A stretch of 46,556 nucleotides of DNA from Moraxella bovis (GTDB lineage: Bacteria; Pseudomonadota; Gammaproteobacteria; Pseudomonadales; Moraxellaceae). The position numbers and the translations under genes were made by a program. The DNA lies in contig NZ_MUXV01000022.1 in assembly GCF_002014975.1 (NCBI RefSeq), forward strand, positions 129,998-176,553, read 5' to 3'. The notes beneath the pieces were generated by a model, which made no database searches, had not been told where the DNA came from, and saw nothing but the letters and a program-made list of their open reading frames with translations. This document shows, piece by piece, positions 8,514 to 17,588 of the stretch (position 1 is the stretch's first letter; each line of letters opens with the position of its first letter).

Positions 8514-10208
8514 ATGATTACCCTGCAAAAATTTGAACGCCTAATTACTGCACCATTGGCACAAAAATCCATCGCGCTGACCTATTTTGACCAGACAGGT
8601 GCCAATCTTAGCACATGGGCAACCATGCTTTCTGCTAAATCTAAACATGAGCAGTACACTGAGCTTAGGGTGGCACTTAGCGAGGTGTTGGTCTGCGACA
8701 TGCATGATGGTCAAAAATTGACACTCATGGACGAGCTGATGGTGGTTGTTGAGCGTGTAGTTGAACAAATGCACACTGACTATGTCTATGAACATCAAAG
8801 CTTATCCGATGAACAGCAGTCGTCAATTCATGAAGTGCGTAGTTTGTACTTTTTGATGATTTTGGTGTATCGCAACATTGCCGTACGCCATCAGAAAGCT
8901 GTTGTTTTGGCAAGTAGCGGGAGCAAAAAATGGCTTAGTAGAATCATTTCTGCCAAAAAAGCAGGCGCGCTTACTGCCGAGCGTGACATCTTTATTTATG
9001 CTGTACATCAATTTATGGTGCTGTATGTCAAGCTTTTGATGGAGTATGCGTTAACCTATCAAAGATCCCCTAAGGTTATTTGGCGAGAAGTAAATACCTG
9101 GTATCTGACCACGCTTAATCTGGGGGTTTGCCATCAAAATATTCAAGATTTTGATAAAAATTATCCTAAAACGTCCATTCATGACAGATACATGCAGGCG
9201 TGTGGGGCAAGTTTCGGCAACTTTTTTGCCTATCGTCGTCGAGATATTTTAAATGCTTTTAGAGTTTTGCCTTTGTGGGTTAAATATTTTAAAACAACCT
9301 TTGATGCCAACCCTGAGTTTCGTGTTTTTGTCAATCTACAAGGTGTCGAGCCACCTGAGGTTATCACGCCATACGCATCGGTCAATCCTTACAGTGATGA
9401 GCATCGCTGTTTGTTTTTTGATTTAGAGAGTTTTACACGGCACATGGAGCAGGTGTCATCAGGCGAATACATAGATGGCACGGCACAGTCGTTGTTTGAG
9501 ATGCGTTTCGCTAAAATGGTGCTACTTGCCTTTGAACAGCGTGCATCACACGAAAGACAAGGCGGTGGTCACGAAAGAAAAGCTGAGCTACTGGTAGGGT
9601 TTGCATCCATTTTTAATGAAATCTCTGGCGGTCAAAATCTATCTAACGTCATAAGAGAACGGGGGTTGCCTGCTGATTTTCACGTCAAAATCAGTGCATC
9701 CGCCATCGGCATGGTCGCCCCCAAAGAGATTGTTAAGGTAAGTTATAAAAATGAGGCGGTGGCTCGTTTTCGCTTTGGCGAAGAGGGTGTGGATGAAAAA
9801 GAAGAGATGCTACCATCTCGCCCACTCATTCATCTTTACGGGCTTTTTGCCTTAAAATCAGCAGTCTCAACCAATAAAAATCCCTGGCGTCTGGGCATGG
9901 CACATTGGGTGGAAAAATCGGATAACTCAGTGGCGGTGGATGGGCGTTTTTTGGGACGAGTACTGATGGCGGTCGGTGTGCGACTACGAAAACAGGATGG
10001 TCGAAGTCAAGAATTTGTTCATGCTTTATTGGTGGATGGTGACGAACTCAACGAACAAAGTACTCTCATTATGCCTCGTTATCATTTTAAGGTGGGAGAT
10101 TATGTTGTTTTGCGTACTGATACCAAGGAGATGGAGCTAAGATTGGAGCGCAACCTTTTGACCACTGATGAGATTGAGCAATACCAAATCGTGCGTTTAA
10201 ATGGCTAA
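8514..10208 (+). CDS. Unrecognised protein upstream of a FimX-like gene
   Basis: The frame is open from ATG 8472 (578 residues). I place the start at ATG 8514 (564 residues) because AAAGAGA lies 7-10 bases before it, whereas the earlier ATG has only a weak AGAG. No signal peptide and no clear membrane segment. The N-terminal ~300 residues are predicted mainly helical (many Leu/Val/Tyr helices, e.g. EVRSLYFLMILVYRNIAVRH). The last ~130 residues look beta-rich (VGDYVVLRTDTKEMELRLERN) and could be a small ligand-binding barrel, but the RxxxR plus D/NxSxxG signature of PilZ domains is not visible. It lies 174 bases upstream of the FimX-like c-di-GMP protein on the same strand, so a shared role in surface motility or c-di-GMP signalling is a guess from context. 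Function unknown. Confidence 0.8.
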   Translation: MITLQKFERLITAPLAQKSIALTYFDQTGANLSTWATMLSAKSKHEQYTELRVALSEVLVCDMHDGQKLTLMDELMVVVERVVEQMHTDYVYEHQSLSDEQQSSIHEVRSLYFLMILVYRNIAVRHQKAVVLASSGSKKWLSRIISAKKAGALTAERDIFIYAVHQFMVLYVKLLMEYALTYQRSPKVIWREVNTWYLTTLNLGVCHQNIQDFDKNYPKTSIHDRYMQACGASFGNFFAYRRRDILNAFRVLPLWVKYFKTTFDANPEFRVFVNLQGVEPPEVITPYASVNPYSDEHRCLFFDLESFTRHMEQVSSGEYIDGTAQSLFEMRFAKMVLLAFEQRASHERQGGGHERKAELLVGFASIFNEISGGQNLSNVIRERGLPADFHVKISASAIGMVAPKEIVKVSYKNEAVARFRFGEEGVDEKEEMLPSRPLIHLYGLFALKSAVSTNKNPWRLGMAHWVEKSDNSVAVDGRFLGRVLMAVGVRLRKQDGRSQEFVHALLVDGDELNEQSTLIMPRYHFKVGDYVVLRTDTKEMELRLERNLLTTDEIEQYQIVRLNG

Positions 10209-10273
10209 TTGATTAAATGTCTGTTATAATATGGCATCTTTTTTGATGCACCCACCATCAGTCTTTATTGTGG

Positions 10274-10312
10274 TTTGTAATGTTTTGTAAAAATATTTCA
10301 AAATATTACAAA
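10274..10312. promoter_or_regulatory. Imperfect 39-bp inverted repeat before the FimX-like gene
   Basis: The half TTGTAATGTTTTG (10275-10287) pairs with CAAAATATTACAA (10299-10311), 12 of 13 matched, around an 11-nt AT spacer; the flanking T/A adds one pair. It is 71 bases from the FimX-like start. It is too AT-rich and has no T run suited to a terminator, so an operator is the likelier reading. No regulator is assigned. Confidence 0.4.
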
Positions 10313-10382
10313 TTGGTACAAATATTGCAAATATTTTGGGTAATCTAACGCCAGTCTTTCTGCATCGATTTTAATACACTGT

Positions 10383-12482
10383 ATGTCTATGAAAAAAAAT
10401 ATCCTAAACCTGTTGTTTATTGATGAAGAGCAACTCTATGCTGAGCATCTTATCAGTCACTTGTCAGAATATTTTGATGAGGTCAATTTGGGCTTTTGGG
10501 ATGAAAAGGCAGAGTTTGTCAAATCCCTACGCCAAGACTGGGACGTGCTTGTTTTTCATCGTGCCTATGACATGAATTTTGCAGATGTGGTGGGCATCCT
10601 ACAAGAAGAGCAGATAACTCTGCCTGTCATTCATTTGGTGCATGATGATACGCAGGCGACCGCCAATGAACATGGTAATCCTGAGGTAGTTCATGGCGAC
10701 ATGATTAAATCATTGGCAAAAGGCGATGACAGACTTATCGTTTCTGCCATTTGTCTGCAGACGGATTATGTGCGAGCCAAACGCCAAACCGCCCATCTAA
10801 AAGCCATCTTAAAAGAAGCCGAACAACGTGCTAATATTTTGATAAGAAACTCAAAATCTGCTGTGGCATACATCGATCAAGGCGTACATATCTTTGCCAA
10901 CGACCCATACTTGGAAATGTTTGGCTATAACAGCATGGAAGAGATTATTGGTGTGCCAGTGGTGGATTTGATTGCTGGTGGGGACAATGTCAAAGGCTTT
11001 AAACAATTCTTACGCAAATTTGACAAGGGTGACCGCTCACAGGTGGAGTTTTCCTTCGAGAGCAAACGTACAGATGGCTCAACCTTTGCATCCAAATTGC
11101 AACTGGCGGCGGCGACCTTAGATGGTGAGCCTGTCACGCAGATGATTATTCAGCAAAATGAAAATAACAGTGCTGAGCTTGCCAAAAAACTTGCCGAAGC
11201 AGAGCGTCAAGATGCTCTAACAGGACTCTCCAATCGTCTTGCCTTTACCGAATCATTACAGAACACCCAACAAGAAGTTGCACGTGGTGATATTAAGTCA
11301 GCTGCTTTATTATATATTCGCATGGACGGCATGGGCAAGATTCATTCAAGCACAGGCTTAACGGGAATAGATACCGCAGTCAAACAAGTGGCTTGGGTGC
11401 TTGATGAGACCGCCAAAAAAGCACATGATGTCAGCGTGAGCAGATTTAGTGATACCAGTTTTGCGTTGGTGGTCGATGAGATAAACAAAGAGCAAGCGAT
11501 GGCTTTGGCAGAGCAACTTGCTGAGCGTGTGGCAAATATGCTCATCGAGGTGGGCAGTCGTACCGTTACTGCCACACTGTCCATCGGTGTGGTAATGATG
11601 GATATCAATGCTCCTGAGGCAGGCGTGGTATTAAGTCGTGCCATGGATACTGTTCAGGACATCAATCCTGATGACGAAGGCATGAAGGTCAAAGCTTTTG
11701 ATATTAGTGCCATTGCAGGCGAGGATGATACAGTGATGGCGGAGTACATCCAAACTGCCTTAACCCAGAATAAATTTGTGTTAAAATATCAGCCGATTTA
11801 TGATATTGATACCGACAGTAGTAGCTTGTTTGAGGCGTTTATAACATTGCCTCAAGCTGATGGTACAGAAATGACCTATGATAAACTAACCCCCATTGCC
11901 AAAAAACACAATCTACTTGAAAAAATTGACCGTTGGATGCTTATCAATGCCAGCAAACATTTGGCAAGCATTCGCCAAAGTGAGCCTACCGCACGCCTGT
12001 TAGTAGGGTTGTCATCTGCATCACTGGCGGATACTAATTTGGCAGGCATCATCACTCAGCTGACCCGAGCCATTGGCGGTGGTAGTGAGGTGCTGACATT
12101 GCAGTTTAGTGAACAAGATTTAATGGATTATATGGCGGTCGCCAAACGTCAGTTTATCGCCCTAGCCAACATCGATTGTCCTGTGGGCATGAATGGCTTT
12201 GGGGTAACTGCCAAATCCGCCGAGGTGCTAGATTATCTGTCGCCCAACATGGTGCGTCTTGCCCGTAGCTATACCAAGGACTTAGACAGAGAGGCGAATT
12301 TAACGGCCTTGCAAGGGCTGGTCAATACAGCAACCGAAAAAGGGGCAAGCACGCTCATGCCATACATCGAAGAGGCATCCACTATGTCTATGGCGTGGTC
12401 GGTAGGGGCAAGATACCTACAAGGCGACTATCTGCAACCTGCCAATACCGAGATTACTTTCCCGCCCCCTGCTGAAGCGTAA
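10383..12482 (+). CDS. fimX: FimX-like protein: REC-PAS-degenerate GGDEF-EAL
   Basis: Probable c-di-GMP sensor controlling type IV pilus assembly and twitching. The 699 residues compare with about 690 in Pseudomonas FimX and show the same domain order. A receiver-like domain (about 8-125) lacks a recognisable phospho-acceptor Asp (VLVFHRAYD instead). A PAS domain spans about 150-260. The GGDEF domain (about 270-440) keeps the opening QDALTGLSNRLAF but has FSDTS (355-359) in place of GGDEF. The EAL domain (about 455-690) has EAF at 484-486, and its metal and catalytic positions are changed (VGLSSASL for the Asn motif, NGFGVT for DDFG). Both enzymes should be dead, leaving c-di-GMP binding by the EAL domain. 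Orthology is inferred from architecture and degeneracy. A terminator follows. Confidence 0.82.
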   Translation: MSMKKNILNLLFIDEEQLYAEHLISHLSEYFDEVNLGFWDEKAEFVKSLRQDWDVLVFHRAYDMNFADVVGILQEEQITLPVIHLVHDDTQATANEHGNPEVVHGDMIKSLAKGDDRLIVSAICLQTDYVRAKRQTAHLKAILKEAEQRANILIRNSKSAVAYIDQGVHIFANDPYLEMFGYNSMEEIIGVPVVDLIAGGDNVKGFKQFLRKFDKGDRSQVEFSFESKRTDGSTFASKLQLAAATLDGEPVTQMIIQQNENNSAELAKKLAEAERQDALTGLSNRLAFTESLQNTQQEVARGDIKSAALLYIRMDGMGKIHSSTGLTGIDTAVKQVAWVLDETAKKAHDVSVSRFSDTSFALVVDEINKEQAMALAEQLAERVANMLIEVGSRTVTATLSIGVVMMDINAPEAGVVLSRAMDTVQDINPDDEGMKVKAFDISAIAGEDDTVMAEYIQTALTQNKFVLKYQPIYDIDTDSSSLFEAFITLPQADGTEMTYDKLTPIAKKHNLLEKIDRWMLINASKHLASIRQSEPTARLLVGLSSASLADTNLAGIITQLTRAIGGGSEVLTLQFSEQDLMDYMAVAKRQFIALANIDCPVGMNGFGVTAKSAEVLDYLSPNMVRLARSYTKDLDREANLTALQGLVNTATEKGASTLMPYIEEASTMSMAWSVGARYLQGDYLQPANTEITFPPPAEA

Positions 12483-12496
12483 CTGCCATAATAGCG

Positions 12497-12525
12497 AACA
12501 CCCAACACATCGTTGGGTGTTTTTT
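12497..12525 (+). terminator. Intrinsic terminator of the FimX-like gene
   Basis: Perfect 10-bp stem AACACCCAAC/GTTGGGTGTT (12497-12506 with 12512-12521), 5-nt loop, followed by T residues. It starts 15 bases after the stop codon. Confidence 0.85.
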
Positions 12526-12592
12526 ATGTAAAAAGTTTGCCACAATAACGCTTGTCATACAAAAAATTTTTAAAAAATTGATATAATTATTA

Positions 12593-12870
12593 GGGTGTGC
12601 CTGTCCTTTATGTCACTATTTACAATACAGAAATATTTTAGAAAAAACCAATCGTTTTTGCATGAAAAATGGCTATCCGACCACTTAATTTAAAAAATCA
12701 AGTTAAAACTCTTAAGATTTATCAGATTAAGTGGTCGGATGTTTTTCATAATAAAAACTTGGCTGATAGAAAACTCACAGCCTCAAGTTTTTTCCTTGAA
12801 AAACGTGCGATTCCCCCCTGCTTTTTTAAACAGGCATTTTTCATTGCAAATACAAAAGGCAGGCACGCCC
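12593..12870. mobile_element. MITE copy A (with nested palindrome)
   Basis: A 278-bp non-coding element related to the one at 15064-15282. The ends are inverted: GGGTGTGCCTG on the left and the complement of GGGCGTGCCTG on the right. It is flanked on both sides by TATTA, a possible target duplication containing TA. Subterminal parts are also inverted (TTTTGCATGAAAAATG against CATTTTTCATTGCAAA). Both copies share the right-hand ~100 bp almost exactly. It carries no transposase, so it would need one in trans. It ends 36 bases before the moxR start and therefore sits in that gene's promoter region. Confidence 0.8.
12675..12740. repeat. Nested 66-bp palindromic insert in MITE copy A
   Basis: Perfect 15-bp inverted ends, ATCCGACCACTTAAT (12675-12689) and its complement (12726-12740), around a 36-nt AT-rich centre. 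At the same place copy B has only AAATCTGG, so this block is an insertion or replacement in copy A. It could be a second, smaller mobile unit or a strong hairpin. Confidence 0.7.
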
Positions 12871-12906
12871 TATTATTTATCAAAATATTTTTTATTCGAG
12901 TGTTTC

Positions 12907-13842
12907 ATGTCACACACCCAGCCCAAAATCCAAACCCTACTTGACAAACTAAACCAAATCGTCCTTGATAAAGAAGAAGCCGTAACCCTTGCCGTGTCCT
13001 GCATTTTGGCGGATGGGCATTTGCTACTGCAAGACTTACCTGGTATGGGTAAGACCACGTTGGCACACAGTCTTGCCATCCTGTTGGGGCTAGATTTTAA
13101 CCGTGTGCAGTTTACCAATGACATGCTTCCTGCCGATATTTTGGGAATGATGATATACAACCAAAGCGAGCAGAGTTTTGCTTTTAGAAAAGGAGCGGTG
13201 TTCACTCAGCTACTGCTTGCCGATGAGATTAATCGTTCAAGTCCCAAAACGCAGTCAGCACTGTTAGAAGCGATGGAAGAAAAACAAGTAACCCAAGATG
13301 GACAAACGTATGTTTTACCCAAGCCCTTTTTTGTCATCGCTACCCAAAACCCTGCCCAACAAGCAGGCGTGTATCCATTGCCTGAGTCACAGCTTGACCG
13401 CTTTTTGATGTGTGTCTCGCTCGGCTATCCGTCACCTAAAGCTGAGCGTAAACTGTTAGAGGGGAGAGACCGTAGAGCGATGATGGGCGAGCTTGTCCCG
13501 ATTTTGACCAGCGAAGAAGTGACACAAGCTCAGCGAGAAGTCAAAGACATCTACATCGCCCCTGTGGTGCTAGACTACCTACAAAAACTGGTCGCCAAAA
13601 CCCGTTCAAGTCAAGAATATCACGGCTTATCCCCTCGTGGCGTGTTGGCGTTAAAGCGTGCTTGCCAAGCCTATGCCTATGTATCAGGGCAGGACAATGT
13701 GGCGATAGATGACGTGCAGGCGGTGTTCTCGGCGGTCGCTGACCACAGGCTAGGACAGCGGTTTGTGCCGTTTCATCATCTGGGTGGTCTGACTGAGATG
13801 ACCATTGCCAGACGTATTTTGGACGAAGTGGCGATTGATTGA
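12907..13842 (+). CDS. MoxR-family AAA+ ATPase
   Basis: A 311-residue AAA+ ATPase of the MoxR class, thought to act as a chaperone or remodelling factor with von Willebrand or DUF58 partners. Walker A is GMGKTT (in LLLQDLPGMGKTTLA), Walker B is LLLADEINR followed by SSPKTQSALLEAMEE, and sensor 1 is VIATQNP; the C-terminal lid includes YHGLSPRGVLALKRA. The frame stays open upstream to 12739, but those 56 codons are MITE sequence and the family homology begins at ATG 12907 (MSHTQPKIQTLL). The Shine-Dalgarno sequence is weak. The DUF58 gene follows 43 bases later, the usual partner. Confidence 0.92.
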   Translation: MSHTQPKIQTLLDKLNQIVLDKEEAVTLAVSCILADGHLLLQDLPGMGKTTLAHSLAILLGLDFNRVQFTNDMLPADILGMMIYNQSEQSFAFRKGAVFTQLLLADEINRSSPKTQSALLEAMEEKQVTQDGQTYVLPKPFFVIATQNPAQQAGVYPLPESQLDRFLMCVSLGYPSPKAERKLLEGRDRRAMMGELVPILTSEEVTQAQREVKDIYIAPVVLDYLQKLVAKTRSSQEYHGLSPRGVLALKRACQAYAYVSGQDNVAIDDVQAVFSAVADHRLGQRFVPFHHLGGLTEMTIARRILDEVAID

Positions 13843-13885
13843 TGGCGGATTTGCCATTTGTCATTAACCCAATCAATCTATCCGT

Positions 13886-14932
13886 ATGCCCATGAAATCA
13901 TCTGCTCATCGCCTAACCCGCCCACTGACCAATCCCATAAAGAACAAGCTCAACGAGTTCTTTGCCAGACGCTCGCCACGCAAAGATATGGTGTCGCTCG
14001 GGCTACGTAATGTCTATATCTTTTTTAGCCGTCAAGGACTGCTGTTTGCTCTACTACTCATCGCCACTTTTGTGACGGGGGTTAATTATGGCAATAACTT
14101 GGTACTGGGGCTGTGCTTTTATCTGTTCGGCATTTGGCTTGTGACGGTGTTTTATACCTTTGTGCAGGTGGCGAGCATTGATGTGCGGTTTGTCGAGTCC
14201 AGTTTGTCTGAGGCAGGGTCGATAGGTTATGTGACTTTGGAGTTATCCACCAGAAGTGGCAAGGCGTCACGGCAGATAGAAGCGGTGTTTGATGATAAGC
14301 ATGAGATTGTCCAAAAAATGCTCAAAGGGCAGGCACGAGAAGACTTCATGAATGCTCGCACCATCATCACGCCAACGCTGAGCAAATCGGTGCTGGTCAG
14401 ATTGCCTGTCTATACCCCCACTCGGGGGGTGATGACCCTGCCCCGTCTGGTCATCAGCAGCCGCTATCCGCTAGGGGTCATGCGTGCGTGGGCGTATGTG
14501 TATTTGGCAAGTCCGATTTTTGTATACCCTAAGCCTACCCCTTTTGACTGGCAAAACGACAAGCGAGCGGTGGCAAGCGAGAGCGATAAGCGAAGTGCCA
14601 TTAGCGTGGCAGGGCAAAGCGACTTTGAGATGTTGGACGAATACCAAGAAGGCGAGAGTTTGGCACGGGTGTCATGGTCGCACGTGGCACGGGGGGCGGG
14701 CATGCTCACCAAGCACTTTGGCGACTCGCTCGGGCGTGAGTGGTGCTTGCACTATGATGACATGCCGTCAGGGGTGCATGAGACCCGCCTAAGTGAGCTG
14801 ATCCATGCGGTGCAAGCCATTGCCAGCCAAGGTGTGCCCTTTATGCTTGTTTTGCCCAGTGGGGCAGGGCAGATAGGCGTGGGTGATGAGTTTGTCCGCC
14901 AATGTCTGCTAAGACTTGCCAAAGAGCCTTGA
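13886..14932 (+). CDS. DUF58 membrane protein
   Basis: A 348-residue protein of the DUF58 family, normally encoded next to moxR and a transglutaminase. Two adjacent transmembrane helices lie near residues 50-95 (GLLFALLLIATFVTGV and LVLGLCFYLFGIWLVTVFY). A soluble region follows with the family core EYQEGESLARVSWSHVARG (about 247-265), the counterpart of the usual EYxxGDxxRxIxW motif. The first ~45 residues are basic. The function of the trio is not settled; envelope maturation or stress is suspected from related clusters. The next gene of the trio is 459 bases away because a MITE lies between. Confidence 0.9.
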   Translation: MPMKSSAHRLTRPLTNPIKNKLNEFFARRSPRKDMVSLGLRNVYIFFSRQGLLFALLLIATFVTGVNYGNNLVLGLCFYLFGIWLVTVFYTFVQVASIDVRFVESSLSEAGSIGYVTLELSTRSGKASRQIEAVFDDKHEIVQKMLKGQAREDFMNARTIITPTLSKSVLVRLPVYTPTRGVMTLPRLVISSRYPLGVMRAWAYVYLASPIFVYPKPTPFDWQNDKRAVASESDKRSAISVAGQSDFEMLDEYQEGESLARVSWSHVARGAGMLTKHFGDSLGREWCLHYDDMPSGVHETRLSELIHAVQAIASQGVPFMLVLPSGAGQIGVGDEFVRQCLLRLAKEP

Positions 14933-15063
14933 TGGGTTTTGGCAGTTGGCAAAATTGGCGGTTTATATTATCCATTTTAAAGTTCTTTTAAAGCCGTTTA
15001 AAATCATTTAAAAAAGCATTTTTGAGTTATTCTATTTATAAAAAAGATTTGGTTTGATAGTTA

Positions 15064-15282
15064 GGGCGTGCCTAATCTTTATAATACAATTTAAAATATA
15101 GAAATGTTTTAGAAATAAAACAATGTTTTTGCATGAAAAATGGCTAAATCTGGTTTTTCATAATAAAAGCTCGTTTGATAGAATGACCATCAAACTTCAC
15201 TTTTTCCTTGAAAAACGTGCGATTCCCCTGCTTTTTTTTAAACAGGCATTTTTCATTGCAAATACAAAAGGCAGGCACGCCC
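15064..15282. mobile_element. MITE copy B
   Basis: A 219-bp non-coding relative of the element at 12593-12870, without the nested palindrome. The ends are GGGCGTGCCT and AGGCACGCCC, flanked by TA on both sides. The internal segments GCATGAAAAATGGCT, TTTTTCATAATAAAA and CCTTGAAAAACGTGCGATTCC are identical in the two copies. It separates the DUF58 gene from the transglutaminase gene of one functional cluster. Confidence 0.8.
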
Positions 15283-15391
15283 TAATAAATTGATGATAAA
15301 TAAAAAGGTTGGTATTTGCCTAATTTCACCAAATCATTTACCCTAATTTTACCAAATCATTTATCGGGCAAAACCACACGACACAGACACC

Positions 15392-17491
15392 ATGAACAGC
15401 ACTTTTCACGATTTTGGTCAAGGTAGAAAAACCCTAACCACAAGCCCCCAAAAATTTTGGCAAAAAATCCTTGCCCTGCCTGCCTATCACTGGCTACTGC
15501 TTGCCATGGCATCGCTTGTGTTTCCCCATGCGATGGGCATTCCTGCATGGCTACTGGTCGTACTCATCATCAGCATCATCATGCAAAAACCCAGTATTAA
15601 GGCACACCTGCACCGTCTAAGTGGTGGGCGACTACGCCGTATCTATCAAGTGGTGCAGGTGCTACTGTTTTTGGTTGGCACGGTGGCGATTTGGGTGAGT
15701 TTTGGGCAGGCGTTTGGCGTGGATGTGGCGGTCAGCTTTTTGGTGCTGTGCTTTGTAGCAAAGGCGTGGGAGCTGTATGAGAAGCGGGACGCTTATGTGG
15801 CGTTAAACCTTGCGTTATTTACGCTGGCGTCGGCGTTTTTGATACGGCAGGATTTGAGCGTGGCGGTGGTGGGACTGCCGACACTCATGATGATATTATT
15901 GGGTTTTATTGCCATTAGTGATGATGATAATGCTGATGGTTCGGGGCGACTGCGTGCACTGGCTATGATAACCCTGCCTGCCATTCCCCTGCTTGTGGTG
16001 CTGTTTTTGTTTTTTCCTCGCCTGCCCCCGATGTGGTCACTGCCGATGGCGGGCAAATCTGCGACAACGGGTGTTTCGGATAGCATGTCACCGGGGGATT
16101 TTTCTAATCTGAGTCAATCGACTGAACTGGCGTTTCGTGCTGAATTTGACGGGCAAATGCCAAGCCGTCATGAAATGTATTGGCGTGGACTGGTGTTTAG
16201 TGATTTTGATGGGGTGACGTGGCGACAAAGTGAGTTTTCGCCCCATTTTTGGTTGTCACGAGATGGCGATAAGCCCCCAGAATGGGCGATGAGTGCTTAT
16301 CAAGGCATGGAACATCATTATCGGGTCATCTTGGAGCCAACCGAGCAAAACTGGCTGTTCGCTCTTGATTATCCACGCCTGCACCCTGAGCGTGGCATGG
16401 GCATGACGGGCGATTTTACCCTGCGTCATTATTACCCGATCAGTACCCAAAAACGCTATCGTGCCAGTTATTTTAGTCAGCCGAAGGTGGATATTGAACT
16501 GACCGATGTCCAAAAACGCATTAATCTACGCCTGCCCGAAGATGGCAATGAGCAGGCTCGTGCCTTTGCCAGTGAACTCTACGCTAAGACGGGCGACCCT
16601 GTCCGCTATGCACAAGCGGTGCAAAACTTTATCACCACGGGTGGGTTTAGCTATACGCTCTCACCCCCTGTGCTGCGAGATGACCGCATTGATGAGTTTT
16701 TGTTTGGGACAAAGGCGGGCTTTTGTGAGCATTATGCGTCCAGTTTTACCTTTTTAATGCGGTCGGCAGGCATTCCTGCTCGGGTGGTGGCAGGCTATCA
16801 AGGCGGTGAGCTTGGGCGTGATGGGCAGAGCTGGGAAGTGCGTCAGATGGATGCTCATGCATGGACAGAAGTGTGGTTTGATGGGCAGGGCTGGGTGCGT
16901 ATTGACCCGACCGCCTTTGTCTCGCCTGACCGTGTGGAGCAAGGCATGAATGCGGTAACTGAAATGGGCGGTGCGTCCATGTTTGGCGATGGTATGATAG
17001 GGCAATGGAGTTATCAGCAGTTTAAGATGCTACAAACATTGAGACGTTACTCTGACCAGATGGGCTATTATTGGCAAAAAAACGTGGTCGGCTATGACCA
17101 AGATGAGCAAAAAAATTCGCTTTTTAAATGGTTTAATATCACAAGTTTTGCTCAGCAGTTTTGGATATTGGTTGGGGGCGTGGGGGTGCTTGCTGTCTTA
17201 TTTGTGGGTGTGATGATGTACCGACACAGACGGCAGTATCATGGGCTAGACGTGCCACTTATAAAGCTCTCGGCAGGGCTTGCCAAGCAGGATAAGGCAT
17301 GGAGTAAGGGGGCGAGCGAGCCTTATTTGACTTGGCTTGACCGTCTAAAAACGCCAAATAATTCCGAAGATATTGATGAATTAAAGGGTTTGTATCGCAA
17401 ACACCGCTATGGGCGAGATGGACGGGCAGATAAAGCGGTGGTTGGTCAGATGATGAGTATCGTCAAGCGATTGGTGGGGCGTGCTAGATGA
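15392..17491 (+). CDS. tgpA: TgpA-like membrane transglutaminase (DUF3488)
   Basis: A 699-residue inner-membrane protein. The N-terminal ~200 residues hold five to six hydrophobic helices (DUF3488), then a large periplasmic region with a transglutaminase-like domain. The catalytic triad is Cys445 (AGFCEHYASSF), His489 (DAHAWTEVWF) and Asp505 (VRIDPTA). A further transmembrane helix (about 588-610, FWILVGGVGVLAVLFVGVMMY) precedes a cytosolic tail. This is the layout of Pseudomonas TgpA, an essential periplasmic-facing transglutaminase. It is third in the moxR-DUF58-tgpA set. No strong Shine-Dalgarno sequence is seen before ATG 15392. The substrate is unknown. Confidence 0.92.
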   Translation: MNSTFHDFGQGRKTLTTSPQKFWQKILALPAYHWLLLAMASLVFPHAMGIPAWLLVVLIISIIMQKPSIKAHLHRLSGGRLRRIYQVVQVLLFLVGTVAIWVSFGQAFGVDVAVSFLVLCFVAKAWELYEKRDAYVALNLALFTLASAFLIRQDLSVAVVGLPTLMMILLGFIAISDDDNADGSGRLRALAMITLPAIPLLVVLFLFFPRLPPMWSLPMAGKSATTGVSDSMSPGDFSNLSQSTELAFRAEFDGQMPSRHEMYWRGLVFSDFDGVTWRQSEFSPHFWLSRDGDKPPEWAMSAYQGMEHHYRVILEPTEQNWLFALDYPRLHPERGMGMTGDFTLRHYYPISTQKRYRASYFSQPKVDIELTDVQKRINLRLPEDGNEQARAFASELYAKTGDPVRYAQAVQNFITTGGFSYTLSPPVLRDDRIDEFLFGTKAGFCEHYASSFTFLMRSAGIPARVVAGYQGGELGRDGQSWEVRQMDAHAWTEVWFDGQGWVRIDPTAFVSPDRVEQGMNAVTEMGGASMFGDGMIGQWSYQQFKMLQTLRRYSDQMGYYWQKNVVGYDQDEQKNSLFKWFNITSFAQQFWILVGGVGVLAVLFVGVMMYRHRRQYHGLDVPLIKLSAGLAKQDKAWSKGASEPYLTWLDRLKTPNNSEDIDELKGLYRKHRYGRDGRADKAVVGQMMSIVKRLVGRAR

Positions 17492-17588
17492 GCGTGGCTG
17501 AGATTGGGTTTTTTTGTTTTTCGATTGTGCTACAATGAGTTACACCCAAGAAACTTTAAAATTACTATAAATACAATGATGTGTGGAC

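Noticed and set aside
12669..12944. Open frame of 91 codons across MITE copy A
   Set aside because: Lies in the MITE and out of frame with moxR; no ribosome-binding site, no protein-like composition.
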